From: Omnitrophica WOR_2 bacterium RIFCSPLOWO2_12_FULL_51_8
GTDB taxonomy: Bacteria; Omnitrophota; Gorgyraeia; Gygaellales; Profunditerraquicolaceae
Direction of reading: 5' to 3'
Length of the DNA: 24,390 nt
Assembly (NCBI GenBank): GCA_001805895.1
Contig: MHHD01000067.1
Location: forward strand, 1 to 24,390
Part shown: piece by piece, positions 7,330-14,986 of the stretch
How positions within the stretch are numbered: the first letter of the stretch is position 1
How the letters are laid out: each line of letters begins with the position of its first letter
Notes under the pieces: model-generated
The model's database searches: none
What the model saw: the letters and a program-made list of their open reading frames with translations, nothing else
What the model was told of the DNA's origin: nothing
Position numbers and translations under genes: made by a program

Positions 7330-8007
7330 TTATTTCTTTTTCAGTTTTTCCAGCAAGTCATGGGTATATTTTGCGGCGATGTCTTTGCAGCCCAGGCCAA
7401 AGGCAAGCGCTGCGCCCAGTCCGATACTGCCTAAAATAATCGCCAGGGTAAGCTCTGTAATCCTCACCCCGATGCCCAGCTGCTCCAGGGACATCAAAAC
7501 GGCAAAAATAATCGCTGCCGCTTCTACGGCCTTGCTGAGGATATTACTCTGCGAAAGGCCGGCATTATTCGCCGCGGTCTGCACGATGTTCTTCAGCAGG
7601 GTGGCCACGAACATACCTAAGATAAGAATAAAAATCGCCGCGATTACATGCGGCACATAGATGACTATCCTGTTTAACAGGTCTGCCGCGATGGTTAATC
7701 CCACGGCGTTAACCGCCACCATGAATGTTACCAGAAGCGCCAACCAGTAAAAAATTACTCCGATCAATTCAGAAAGCGAGTAGTTGATCCCGCCTTTGGC
7801 AAGCAGGCTGTCCAATTCGATACGGTCAGAGAGGTCGTCCAATTTTAACGCCCTCAGGCCCTTGGTCACGACCGCCTTGATCAGTTTGGAGACAAGCCAA
7901 CCGATGACCAAGATGATCAGCACCAAGAGAATGCTCATCAAGAACTGACCAATCTGCGCGAGTACTGTCCGGGCTGGTTCTAATAAGACTATTTCCCAGC
8001 TACTCAT
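7330..8007 (-). CDS. MscS-superfamily-like membrane protein with conserved TM helices, no beta domain
   Basis: A 225-residue protein with about five hydrophobic segments. The C-terminal stretch, LTLAIILGSIGLGAALAFGLG followed by CKDIAAKY, is the glycine/alanine-patterned pore helix typical of the Conserved TM helix family (PF05552-type, related to CmpX) and of MscS channels, where the ending is usually GLGGKD. The cytoplasmic beta domain of true MscS is absent; the protein stops soon after the pore helix. A role as a small mechanosensitive or ion channel is plausible but inferred. The ATG at 8007 has a good AGGAGG six bases upstream. The gene has its own promoter (8046-8074) and terminator, so it is probably monocistronic. 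Confidence 0.8.
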   Translation of the reverse strand: MSSWEIVLLEPARTVLAQIGQFLMSILLVLIILVIGWLVSKLIKAVVTKGLRALKLDDLSDRIELDSLLAKGGINYSLSELIGVIFYWLALLVTFMVAVNAVGLTIAADLLNRIVIYVPHVIAAIFILILGMFVATLLKNIVQTAANNAGLSQSNILSKAVEAAAIIFAVLMSLEQLGIGVRITELTLAIILGSIGLGAALAFGLGCKDIAAKYTHDLLEKLKKK

Positions 8008-8045
8008 TGTTCCACCTCCTTTGGTTTGATGGTGACGTTTTTATA

Positions 8046-8074
8046 ACTTTATCATAACAGGCGGGTTATGTCAA
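8046..8074 (-). promoter_or_regulatory. Sigma-70-type promoter for the channel gene
   Basis: On the minus strand a perfect TTGACA (8069-8074) is spaced 17 bp from TAAAGT (8046-8051). It sits immediately after the stop of the NYN nuclease gene and gives a leader of about 30 nt. Confidence 0.6.
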
Positions 8075-8079
8075 GAAAA

Positions 8080-8568
8080 TTAGTGAGAATTTGTCAACCA
8101 CAGCTTCCTCAATTCTTCGGTGATCTTATGCGCGGCGCTATAGCTCAACTCGGGCTTAGCCGGCAGTTCCCGCTCAAGCGGCGCCTGATCATTCTTGGCG
8201 ATGAATTCCTCCGCCCCCATGTGCCTTGCCCCTAATTGCCTGGCCATAAATTTGATTTCCTTATCATCGGAAACCACCACGATGTTTTTGCGGCCGGCGC
8301 TTTCTTCGACGAGCTGTTTGATCCTCTCGTCAGCGCTGGATTTACGGGAATAGACCACCAGCATCCCGAAATATCCGCCTGCCTGGGCGCCTTGCAAAGG
8401 ATAACCGTCAAAGACCAGGATCACCCTGTTTTTGGGACTGCCGGTTAATTTTTTTTCCCTGATTAAAGAATGGATGGCAAGCGGGGGCGGCTGCGCGGAG
8501 CGGCCCCTGCGGTCAAACCTGGGGTGGTTGAGGATGTTGTATCCGTCGATGACGAACAGTAAGGACAT
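8080..8568 (-). CDS. YacP-type NYN-domain ribonuclease (Rae1-like)
   Basis: A 162-residue protein of the NYN_YacP family, PIN-like nucleases whose Bacillus member Rae1 is a ribosome-associated mRNA endonuclease. The acidic pattern is present: IDGYN at residues 7-11, VFDGY at 52-56, SADERIKQLVEES around Asp80, and VVSDDKEI around Asp101-102. The ATG at 8568 has GGAGG about eight bases upstream, and no shorter start keeps the essential IDGYN motif. The gene overlaps the end of the flippase-like gene by 56 nt in another frame. It is the last gene of the trxA-led run; whether it acts on ribosomes here is inferred from family only. Confidence 0.88.
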   Translation of the reverse strand: MSLLFVIDGYNILNHPRFDRRGRSAQPPPLAIHSLIREKKLTGSPKNRVILVFDGYPLQGAQAGGYFGMLVVYSRKSSADERIKQLVEESAGRKNIVVVSDDKEIKFMARQLGARHMGAEEFIAKNDQAPLERELPAKPELSYSAAHKITEELRKLWLTNSH

Positions 8569-9517
8569 AAATCAGGCCTCCGATTGCCCCGTAAAGCAGG
8601 ATGAAGGAAAAATTTAAAAGCGAGAGGGCAAAGGCCAGATCCCTGGCCACTCCTGCCTTCCCGAAAAAATATATCGTGGTAGCGTCTCTCAGGCCCAGCC
8701 CTCCTATCGAAATAGGCAGAAGCGTGATTGCCCCGATGATGGGCAGGAAGATCAGGTAATAAATGAAACCTATCTTTATCCCCAAGGATAAGGCCACGAT
8801 GGCGAAAACCACCGGACCGACCAGCTGGATCAGGATCGAAATGAGGACATTATAGAACATCACCTTTTTCTGCCCTTTAAAATAATGCAGCTCCTGATGG
8901 ATGTCTTTAAGTATCTGGCGGATTTTTTCGAAATTGCCGAAGCGCCCTTTACCGCGCGGCAGCTCCGCTGAAGAATGCAGGAAATTATTCACCCGGGAAT
9001 AGAAAAACTTGTTGAACAAAATCAATAGGACCGCTACTAATATCAGGGTGATCACCGCGACCGTGAATAATGCGCTTTTCACCTGGACTAAATTCCAACC
9101 CGCCCCCAGCGCCAGGATTGCCAGGATTACCAGGCCGACATATCCGCTTAAACGGTCGAGAAAAATCGTCGCCACTACCTCCCGCGGCCTCCTGGTATGC
9201 GCGCTAAGATCAATGCTGCGCATCAGGTCTCCACCGATGGTCGAGGGCAGGAACAGGCTGAAGAACACCCCTCCGGCGTAAGAAATGACTACCCGCTTCA
9301 TCGGCAGATGGATCTTCAATGCCCGCAAAAGCATCGCCCAGCGCAAAAGACATAACAGGTAGACCAGAAAAAAAACGCCGCCAGCCAGCAGCAAAAGCGG
9401 CTTATCCGCGCCTTTGATGATAGAGAGAAGTTTATCTCTGTCTACCTGATTAAAGAGGAAGGACAATATGGCCAGGCTGACCGCAACCCTGATAATGAGC
9501 GAAAGAAACTTCTTCAT
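8513..9517 (-). CDS. Lysylphosphatidylglycerol synthase TM-region / flippase-like protein
   Basis: A 334-residue membrane protein with about eight hydrophobic segments, of the LPG_synthase_TM family (formerly UPF0104, AglD-like). The family hallmark is seen as FFSLFLPSTIGGDLMRS at residues 85-101, followed by FLDRLSGYVGL and, later, PISIGGLGLRD. The fused soluble aminoacyl-transferase domain of MprF is absent, so this is the stand-alone membrane unit. Such proteins are usually linked to lipid flipping or polyprenyl-linked glycan handling, but their activity is poorly defined. The start ATG follows the purC stop with no gap (TAGATG) and has GGAAGAG upstream. Confidence 0.85.
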   Translation of the reverse strand: MKKFLSLIIRVAVSLAILSFLFNQVDRDKLLSIIKGADKPLLLLAGGVFFLVYLLCLLRWAMLLRALKIHLPMKRVVISYAGGVFFSLFLPSTIGGDLMRSIDLSAHTRRPREVVATIFLDRLSGYVGLVILAILALGAGWNLVQVKSALFTVAVITLILVAVLLILFNKFFYSRVNNFLHSSAELPRGKGRFGNFEKIRQILKDIHQELHYFKGQKKVMFYNVLISILIQLVGPVVFAIVALSLGIKIGFIYYLIFLPIIGAITLLPISIGGLGLRDATTIYFFGKAGVARDLAFALSLLNFSFILLYGAIGGLIYVLTVRHRRIQHPQPPQV

Positions 9518-10408
9518 CTAAAGCTCTCTTCCGGTAATCCGCTTATACGCTTCCAGGTATTTCTCCCTGGTCCTGGCGATGATTTCCGGAGGCAATTTTG
9601 GCGGCGGCGAGCGCTTATCCCAATCCAGGCTTTCCAGATAATCCCGCACGAACTGTTTGTCAAAACTGGCCTGCGCCCTGCCGGGCGCATAACCGGCCGC
9701 GGGCCAGAAACGCGAAGAATCCGGCGTAAGCGCTTCGTCGATCAAGATAATTTTATCTTCGTAAATACCGAACTCGAACTTGGTGTCCGCGATGATGATT
9801 CCGCGCCTATCGGCGAATTCGCTGGCCTGCCGGTAGATCGCGATACTAACCTGTCTTAATTTCCCCGCGGTGTCTTTGCCAATCAACTCCTCGACATAAC
9901 CTTGAGCCACGTTCGTATCGTGGCCGGCTTCGGCCTTGGTGGAAGGGGTAAAGATCGGCTCCGGAAACTTATCTGATTCGCGCATGCCCGCCGGCAGCTT
10001 TATGCCGCAAATTGAACCCGACTGCCGATACTCCTTCCACCCCGACCCGGAAAGGTAGCCTCTTACCACGCACTCTACGGGCAGCGGCTTAGCCTTGAGC
10101 ACCAGCATTGAGCGGCCGGCAAGCTCCCGGCGGTATTTTTGCAGCTGCGCCGGGTAATCTTTTTCCTCGGCGCTGATCAAATGGTGGGGGGCCGCCTCGC
10201 GCAAGAAATCAAACCAGAAACAGGAGAGGGCGGTAAAAACCCTGCCCTTGCCGGGTATGCCGTCGGCAAGGACTACGTCGAAACAGGAGATCCGGTCGGT
10301 AGAAACCAACAGAAGTTTATCTCCTAAGTCATAGAGATCGCGGACTTTCCCGCGTTTATAGAGTTTTAAATCCTTGAAATCAGTCGTTAATAATACCCGC
10401 TCATCCAC
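9518..10408 (-). CDS. purC: Phosphoribosylaminoimidazole-succinocarboxamide synthase (SAICAR synthetase)
   Basis: This enzyme joins aspartate to CAIR using ATP in step 8 of de novo purine synthesis. Family signatures run in order: KRGKVRDLYDLG near residue 18, STDRISCFDVV, VVRGYLSGSGWKEY, PIFTPSTKAEAGHDTN, IADTKFEFGI and LIDEALTPDSSRFWP. I choose GTG at 10408, giving 296 residues: it overlaps the pckG stop by eight bases (GTGGATGA), matching other junctions in this unit, and leaves a normal short N-terminus. A TTG at 10429 would add seven residues. No clear ribosome site precedes either, suggesting coupling to pckG. It is the only purine gene in the window. Confidence 0.95.
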   Translation of the reverse strand: MDERVLLTTDFKDLKLYKRGKVRDLYDLGDKLLLVSTDRISCFDVVLADGIPGKGRVFTALSCFWFDFLREAAPHHLISAEEKDYPAQLQKYRRELAGRSMLVLKAKPLPVECVVRGYLSGSGWKEYRQSGSICGIKLPAGMRESDKFPEPIFTPSTKAEAGHDTNVAQGYVEELIGKDTAGKLRQVSIAIYRQASEFADRRGIIIADTKFEFGIYEDKIILIDEALTPDSSRFWPAAGYAPGRAQASFDKQFVRDYLESLDWDKRSPPPKLPPEIIARTREKYLEAYKRITGREL

Positions 10409-12197
10409 GAGAACGCAGGCGCTCGGCAAGCGCGTAGTACTCCCGCCACATTTCCGCAGGCAGGTCTTTTTTAAAGGATTGGAAAAAAATCTTGATCCCT
10501 TTTAACTCTTCCACCCAATCTTTACTACGCACCTCTAAAAGTTTCTCCAGCGCCCCCTCGGATAATTTCAGGCCGTTGAGGTCCAGATCCTCCGGCCGCG
10601 GGATAAAGCCTATCGCCGACTTTAACGCGCCTACCTTGCTGTCGCAGCGCTCAAGCGCCCATTCCAAAACCCTGAGGTTTTCCCGGAAACCCGGCCACAA
10701 AAGCTTCCCCTGATTGTCCATCTTGAACCAGTTGACATGGAAAATTTTCGGCGGCTTAGTCATTCGCCTGCCCAAGCTCAGCCAGTGCCGGAAATAATCC
10801 GCCATATTATACCCGCAAAACGGCAGCATCGCCATCGGGTCGCGCCGCACCTCGCCTACCTTCCCGGATTGCGCGGCGGTGCGCTCGCTGGCCATGGTCG
10901 CGCCGACAAAAACCCCGTGCTCCCAGCTAAAGGATTCGTATACCAACGGCGCCAGGTGCTGCCTGCGGCCGCCGAAAATAACCGCAGAGATAGGCACGCC
11001 GTGGTGCTGTTCCATCCTGAATGAAACCGTCGGGCAATTGGCAATCGGCGCGGTAAAACGGCTGTTTGGATGCGCGCCCAATACCGGCTTGCCGTCGGCA
11101 TCCAGCAGGCCCGGCTTCCAGGACCGGCCCCTCCAGTCAATCCCTTCCGGAGGCACTTCACCGTCTGAACCCTCCCACCAGACCGTCTTGTCCGGCTTCA
11201 AAAGCACGTTGGTAAAAATGGTGTCGTGCTTGATCGTTTCCACCATATTAGGGTTAGTGTGTGAATTTGTCCCCGGCGCCACTCCGAAGAACCCCGACTC
11301 CGGGTTCACCGCCCAGAGCGAACCGTCGGAATCAATGCGCATCCAGGCGATATCGTCGCCCACGGTCCAGATCCGGTAGCCTTTCCTCTTCAAACCTTCC
11401 GGCGGCAGCAACATCGCCAGATTGGCCTTTCCGCAGGCGCTGGGAAAGGCCGTGGCAATATATTCCACGTGGCCATGCGGATCCTCGATACCCATGATCA
11501 GCATATGCTCGGCCAGCCACCCTTCATTTTTTGCGATATAACTGGCAATGCGCAGGGAAAGACATTTCTTGCCCAAAAGCACGTTTCCGCCGTAACCAGA
11601 ACCTACGCTCCAGATGGTATTATCTTCGGGGAAATGCAGGATCAGCCTTTTGGAGATATTCAAGCCGGCCTTGGAATGCAGGCACCTGGTAAAATCATCC
11701 CCCTTCTCCAACTGACGCAGGACTGCCTCTCCGGCGCGGGTCATAATCAGCATATTCAGGACCACGTAACGCGAATCCGTAAGTTCCACGCCGATTTTAC
11801 TGAAAGGCGAGCCCACCGGCCCCATGGAAAACGGGATTACATACATCGTCCGACCCGCCATTGAGCCGCGGAAAATCCCTGCCGCCTTTTCGTAGGCCCT
11901 GCGCGGAGGCATCCAATTATTGGTAGGGCCGGCGAAACGTTTCCTCCTGGTGCAGATGAAAGTCAGATGTTCGGTGCGGGCGACATCGTCTATCGCCGTG
12001 CGGTGCAGGAAACACCGGGGGAGTTTTTTCTCATTGAGCCGGATGATCTCGCCGCTTGCCTCCGCCTCCTGCTCCAGGAGCATCTTCTGTTCCGCAGAGC
12101 CGTCAATCCAGACGATATTGTCGGGACCGCAGAGCCCGGCCATCTTTTTTACCCAGCCGATCAATTCTTTGTTGTGGGTGGGGAATTTTTCGGTCAT
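10401..12197 (-). CDS. pckG: Phosphoenolpyruvate carboxykinase, GTP type
   Basis: This enzyme interconverts oxaloacetate and phosphoenolpyruvate with GTP/GDP; in anaerobes it often runs anaplerotically. The 598-residue length and motifs are typical of the GTP family: RRKRFAGPTNNWMPP, IPFSMGPVGSPFSKIGVELTDS, the kinase-1a loop FPSACGKANLAML with Cys255, kinase-2 GDDIAWMRID, and NPESGFFGVAPGTN. The loop reads ACGKAN, whereas ACGKTN is nearly universal as I know the family; the Ala replaces the Thr that contacts metal and nucleotide phosphate. All other motifs look intact, so I expect activity. The ATG at 12197 overlaps the trxB stop in an ATGA junction. Confidence 0.97.
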   Translation of the reverse strand: MTEKFPTHNKELIGWVKKMAGLCGPDNIVWIDGSAEQKMLLEQEAEASGEIIRLNEKKLPRCFLHRTAIDDVARTEHLTFICTRRKRFAGPTNNWMPPRRAYEKAAGIFRGSMAGRTMYVIPFSMGPVGSPFSKIGVELTDSRYVVLNMLIMTRAGEAVLRQLEKGDDFTRCLHSKAGLNISKRLILHFPEDNTIWSVGSGYGGNVLLGKKCLSLRIASYIAKNEGWLAEHMLIMGIEDPHGHVEYIATAFPSACGKANLAMLLPPEGLKRKGYRIWTVGDDIAWMRIDSDGSLWAVNPESGFFGVAPGTNSHTNPNMVETIKHDTIFTNVLLKPDKTVWWEGSDGEVPPEGIDWRGRSWKPGLLDADGKPVLGAHPNSRFTAPIANCPTVSFRMEQHHGVPISAVIFGGRRQHLAPLVYESFSWEHGVFVGATMASERTAAQSGKVGEVRRDPMAMLPFCGYNMADYFRHWLSLGRRMTKPPKIFHVNWFKMDNQGKLLWPGFRENLRVLEWALERCDSKVGALKSAIGFIPRPEDLDLNGLKLSEGALEKLLEVRSKDWVEELKGIKIFFQSFKKDLPAEMWREYYALAERLRSRG

Positions 12198-13102
12198 TTT
12201 TTTCCCGCAATGTATTTATAGGCCGAGTCCGCGGCCACCGCTCCGTCGCCGCAGGCATTCACCATCTGGTATAAACTTTTTTTGCGGCAATCGCCGCAGG
12301 CAAATACCCCCTCTACGGAAGTAGAAAGGTCATCCCCGGAGACGATAAAGCCGGCTTCCTCAAGCTTCAGGCTGTTCCTCAAAAATTCGGTTTCCGGCTC
12401 GTAGCCGACGTAGATGAATACGCCATCACAGGGCAGTTCGCTTTCTTTTGCAGTATTGACATCCCTAATCTTCAGGGACTCCACCTTTGCCGCGCCGGAA
12501 ATTTGCACTATCACGCTATTCAGGATAAAATTTATTTTTTTATTTTCCTTTAACCTTTCCTGCAGGATCATCGAGGCGCGCAGGTCGCTGCGGCGGTGCA
12601 CTATGCCCACCGTCCTGGCAAAGCGGGCCAGATACAGCGCCTCTTCGGCCACGGCATTTCCTCCGCCGACCACGAAAACATTTTTTTCGCGGAAGATCGG
12701 CGCGTCACAGGTGGCGCAATAGGAGACGCCCTTGCCGGTAAGCCTGTCTTCTCCCGGCACATTCAGCTTGCGCGGCCGGGCGCCGGTAGAGACGATCACC
12801 GCCTTGGCAGAATAAACTCCGGCGCTTGTCTTGACAGTCTTTAACCGCGGGTCTATTTCCAATGCTTCTTCCAAGCAGAACTGGACGGCTAACTGTCTGA
12901 CCTGCTCCGTCATTCGGCTGATTAATTCTTCCGTCCTAATCCCGCCGACAAAACCAGGGAAATTTTCTATCTCCTCGCTCATTAATATCCTGCCGCCGAC
13001 CACGGACTTCTCCAGCAGCAGCGTCTTTAGCCGGGCCCTTCCGGCATAAAGCGCTGCGGTCAGGCCAGCGGGCCCGGCGCCGATGATGATTAAGTCATGC
13101 AT
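12194..13102 (-). CDS. trxB: Thioredoxin reductase (NADPH), FAD flavoprotein
   Basis: This enzyme reduces thioredoxin with NADPH through FAD and a redox disulfide. Seen in order: the FAD-binding GAGPAGLTAALYAGRA (residues 8-23), ENFPGF, the redox pair Cys129/Cys132 in CATCDAP, the nucleotide-binding GGGNAVAEEA, HRRSDLRAS (residues 169-177, the arginines expected for NADPH) and the C-terminal FAD motif FACGDC. After CATCD the usual Gly is replaced by Ala. The ATG at 13102 is chosen over an upstream frame extension because GGAGG lies nine bases before it and FAD-binding begins at residue 5. It overlaps the lipA stop by eight bases (ATGCATGA). A thioredoxin gene leads the same operon, so the two may act as a pair. 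Confidence 0.95.
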   Translation of the reverse strand: MHDLIIIGAGPAGLTAALYAGRARLKTLLLEKSVVGGRILMSEEIENFPGFVGGIRTEELISRMTEQVRQLAVQFCLEEALEIDPRLKTVKTSAGVYSAKAVIVSTGARPRKLNVPGEDRLTGKGVSYCATCDAPIFREKNVFVVGGGNAVAEEALYLARFARTVGIVHRRSDLRASMILQERLKENKKINFILNSVIVQISGAAKVESLKIRDVNTAKESELPCDGVFIYVGYEPETEFLRNSLKLEEAGFIVSGDDLSTSVEGVFACGDCRKKSLYQMVNACGDGAVAADSAYKYIAGKK

Positions 13103-13955
13103 TATATAATTCCTCCGCCTGATATGAGCTGCGCGCTGTGGGCGCTGATAATACCGCCTGAAAACCCAGGCGCTCTCCGATGCCGCGGTAGTCGCTAAAC
13201 TTGCCGGGCGCAATAAATTCCTTCACCGGGTAATGCCGTGCCGAAGGCGCTAAATACTGCCCCAGGGTCAAGATGCCGCAGCCACAGTCCCTTAAATCCC
13301 GCATCGCCGCAATCACCTCCGCAGGGGCCTCGCCCATGCCCAACATCAGCGACGACTTAACGGTTACTTGAGGCGCGCATTCTTTTATCTTCCTTAAAAC
13401 GGCTAAAGAAAGCCGGTAATCCGCCTGCGGCCTGACCTCAGGATAAAGCCGCGGCACAGTCTCTAAGTTATGGCCTACCACATCGGGGCCGGCCTCCAAG
13501 ACACTCAGCAGGCTGGAGGCCTTGCCCTGGAAATCCGGGATCAATAACTCTATTTTTATCCCTGCCTTGATCTTACGGATCAACTTAACCGTCTGCGCGA
13601 ACACGGCAGCCCCGCCGTCAGCCAGGTCATCCCGCGTAACCGAGGTGATCACCACGTAATCCAGGCCCAGTGCCCTGACACAATCGCTGACCCGCTTTGG
13701 CTCGGCGCTGTCTTCTCCCGGGCCGGGAAACCAGTCTGCGGGCTTTTTTACATTACAGAAACGGCAGCTCCGGCTGCAGGTATCCCCGAGAATCAGAAAA
13801 GTAACCTTCCTTTGGCGGAAACACCCGTTGATATTTGGGCATCCCGCCTCCTGGCAAACGGTGTTTACGCCGGATTCCCTCAGCCGGCGCGCCAGCTCCT
13901 TAGCCCTTGTATCAACAAATTCCTGCCTGAGCCAAGAAGGAAGCTTAGCGGCCAT
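13095..13955 (-). CDS. lipA: Lipoyl synthase (radical SAM)
   Basis: Lipoyl synthase inserts two sulfurs into protein-bound octanoyl chains, making the cofactor of 2-oxoacid dehydrogenases and the glycine cleavage system. Both cluster sites are intact: the auxiliary cluster CX4CX5C at Cys34, Cys39 and Cys45, and the radical SAM CX3CX2C at Cys60, Cys64 and Cys67. The C-terminal RSSY serine motif is present. The 286-residue length is within the family range. ATG at 13955 is chosen over a longer frame start at 14075 because it opens with KLPSWLR, the normal family N-terminus, and lies two bases after the DUF6485 stop. No ribosome site precedes it, implying translational coupling. No lipB or lplA is visible here. 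Confidence 0.96.
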   Translation of the reverse strand: MAAKLPSWLRQEFVDTRAKELARRLRESGVNTVCQEAGCPNINGCFRQRKVTFLILGDTCSRSCRFCNVKKPADWFPGPGEDSAEPKRVSDCVRALGLDYVVITSVTRDDLADGGAAVFAQTVKLIRKIKAGIKIELLIPDFQGKASSLLSVLEAGPDVVGHNLETVPRLYPEVRPQADYRLSLAVLRKIKECAPQVTVKSSLMLGMGEAPAEVIAAMRDLRDCGCGILTLGQYLAPSARHYPVKEFIAPGKFSDYRGIGERLGFQAVLSAPTARSSYQAEELYNA

Positions 13956-13957
13956 TT

Positions 13958-14161
13958 TTAGGCAGGGTGATAAGTTTTTATAAAATTCTTCATCGAGCGG
14001 TCGTAAGTTTTCTCCGTTTCCGCGGTAAAGAAACAAGCGGGCAATTGCCGATTCCGGCGATGATAGAGAATGCACTCACAGCAGACCCCCTTGCGGGAAC
14101 AGTGGTCATAACTACAGCTGCAGTTGGCAAGATTTGCTTTCCGATTCCGGCACTCGGCCAT
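13958..14161 (-). CDS. Small cysteine-rich DUF6485 family protein
   Basis: A 67-residue protein with eight cysteines (residues 4, 14, 16, 21, 27, 28, 30, 43), including the CxC and CCxC clusters. Together with LPACFF and KTYDRSMKNFI these identify the DUF6485 family. Its function is unknown; the cysteine pattern suggests zinc or Fe-S binding. The ATG at 14161 has a clear GAGGG six bases upstream. It begins inside the end of def (50-nt overlap in a different frame) and stops two bases before lipA, whose start has no ribosome site of its own, so lipA translation probably depends on this gene. Confidence 0.85.
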   Translation of the reverse strand: MAECRNRKANLANCSCSYDHCSRKGVCCECILYHRRNRQLPACFFTAETEKTYDRSMKNFIKTYHPA

Positions 14162-14660
14162 CTTTAACCCTCTCCCTTAACTTTTCCAGACTCCCGGAGA
14201 TTTTCAATTTGTCCAGGAAGGACGCGTAATCAACGATCAATTTCCCCCTCAGGTGGTCGATCTCATGCTGCAGCACGCAGGCCAGCAGGCCCTCTGCCTC
14301 TATCGAGACTGGCCGGGCAAATTCATCCTCTGCCTGCACCAGGATTTTTCCCGCCCGCTTCACCCTGACGCAGATCCCGGGAATGCTCAGGCAGCCCTCC
14401 TCCATGGCTTGGCCCCCTTCCTTCCCGGTGATCTTCGGATTAACTAATTTATAGAGTCCGCTGCCGATATCCGCCACAATCAAGGCCAGGCCGATGCCTA
14501 CCTGGGGCGCGGCTAACCCGATGCCGGCCTGCGCGTACATCAGCCTGCTCATTCCGCTTAATACGCCGCGGACGTCTTCAGTGACATGCCGGACTGCCCT
14601 GGCCTTTTTCCTCAAGGCCGGATCGCCGTAAAGCCTAATTTTTAATACGGTTTCGCTCAT
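14112..14660 (-). CDS. def: Peptide deformylase
   Basis: This enzyme removes the N-formyl group from new proteins using a catalytic metal. All three family motifs are present: GIGLAAPQVG at residues 46-55, EEGCLSIPG with metal ligand Cys90, and QHEIDHLRGKL with metal ligands His132 and His136 and catalytic Glu133. The 182 residues include a polar C-terminal tail that overlaps the DUF6485 gene by 50 nt. The start ATG at 14660 overlaps the end of panD by 26 nt; no strong ribosome site is visible, again suggesting coupling. No methionyl-tRNA formyltransferase gene, a common neighbour of def, is seen in the window. Confidence 0.96.
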   Translation of the reverse strand: MSETVLKIRLYGDPALRKKARAVRHVTEDVRGVLSGMSRLMYAQAGIGLAAPQVGIGLALIVADIGSGLYKLVNPKITGKEGGQAMEEGCLSIPGICVRVKRAGKILVQAEDEFARPVSIEAEGLLACVLQHEIDHLRGKLIVDYASFLDKLKISGSLEKLRERVKDGRVPESESKSCQLQL

Positions 14661-14985
14661 TGACTTTTACAATCTTTGGCCTTGGCAGTCCCGGTTCCTC
14701 CCCGGCGCAGAAAATATAAGTAAGGATGACCAGCTTATCCCCGACGCAGGCGCCTCTGGCCGCCGGGCCGTTCAGGCAAATCACGGCTGAGCCGGCCTTT
14801 GCTTTGATGGCGTATGTTTCCAAGCGGCGGCCGTTATTGATATTGAGCACTTCCACCTTTTCGTATTCCAGGATGTCTGCCGCCTGCATCAGCTTAGCGT
14901 CGATAGTGATGCTCCCTTCATAATGCAGGTTCGCTTCGGTTACCGTAGCCCGGTGTATTTTGGACTTTAAAATTGTCCTGAGCAT
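14635..14985 (-). CDS. panD: Aspartate 1-decarboxylase proenzyme
   Basis: PanD makes beta-alanine for pantothenate and coenzyme A. The 116-residue proenzyme shows the self-cleavage site Gly24-Ser25 in YEGSITID, which generates the pyruvoyl cofactor, and the Lys9 and LNGPAARG segments of the active site. The ATG at 14985 has AGGAGG eight bases upstream, within the end of ackA, and lies one base past the ackA stop. Placing a CoA-precursor gene beside Pta-AckA, which handles acetyl-CoA, makes metabolic sense. No panB or panC is seen here. The C-terminal 12-15 residues are basic and overlap def. Confidence 0.96.
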   Translation of the reverse strand: MLRTILKSKIHRATVTEANLHYEGSITIDAKLMQAADILEYEKVEVLNINNGRRLETYAIKAKAGSAVICLNGPAARGACVGDKLVILTYIFCAGEEPGLPRPKIVKVNERNRIKN

Positions 14986-14986
14986 T

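Noticed and set aside
8432..8617. Plus-strand small ORF over the YacP/flippase-like overlap
   Set aside because: No ribosome site or family similarity; the region is already doubly coding on the other strand.
10879..11379. 166-codon plus-strand ORF inside pckG
   Set aside because: It is antisense to a highly conserved enzyme, has no recognisable domain and is explained by codon bias of the opposite strand.
11469..12324. Plus-strand ORFs of 131 and 134 codons across pckG and the trxB end
   Set aside because: Shadows of conserved minus-strand genes with low-complexity, non-family translations.
13103..13213. N-terminal extension of TrxB
   Set aside because: It overlaps lipA, and the FAD motif together with a GGAGG site point to ATG 13102.
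13956..14075. N-terminal extension of LipA
   Set aside because: It lies entirely over the DUF6485 gene in another frame and does not resemble lipoyl synthases.
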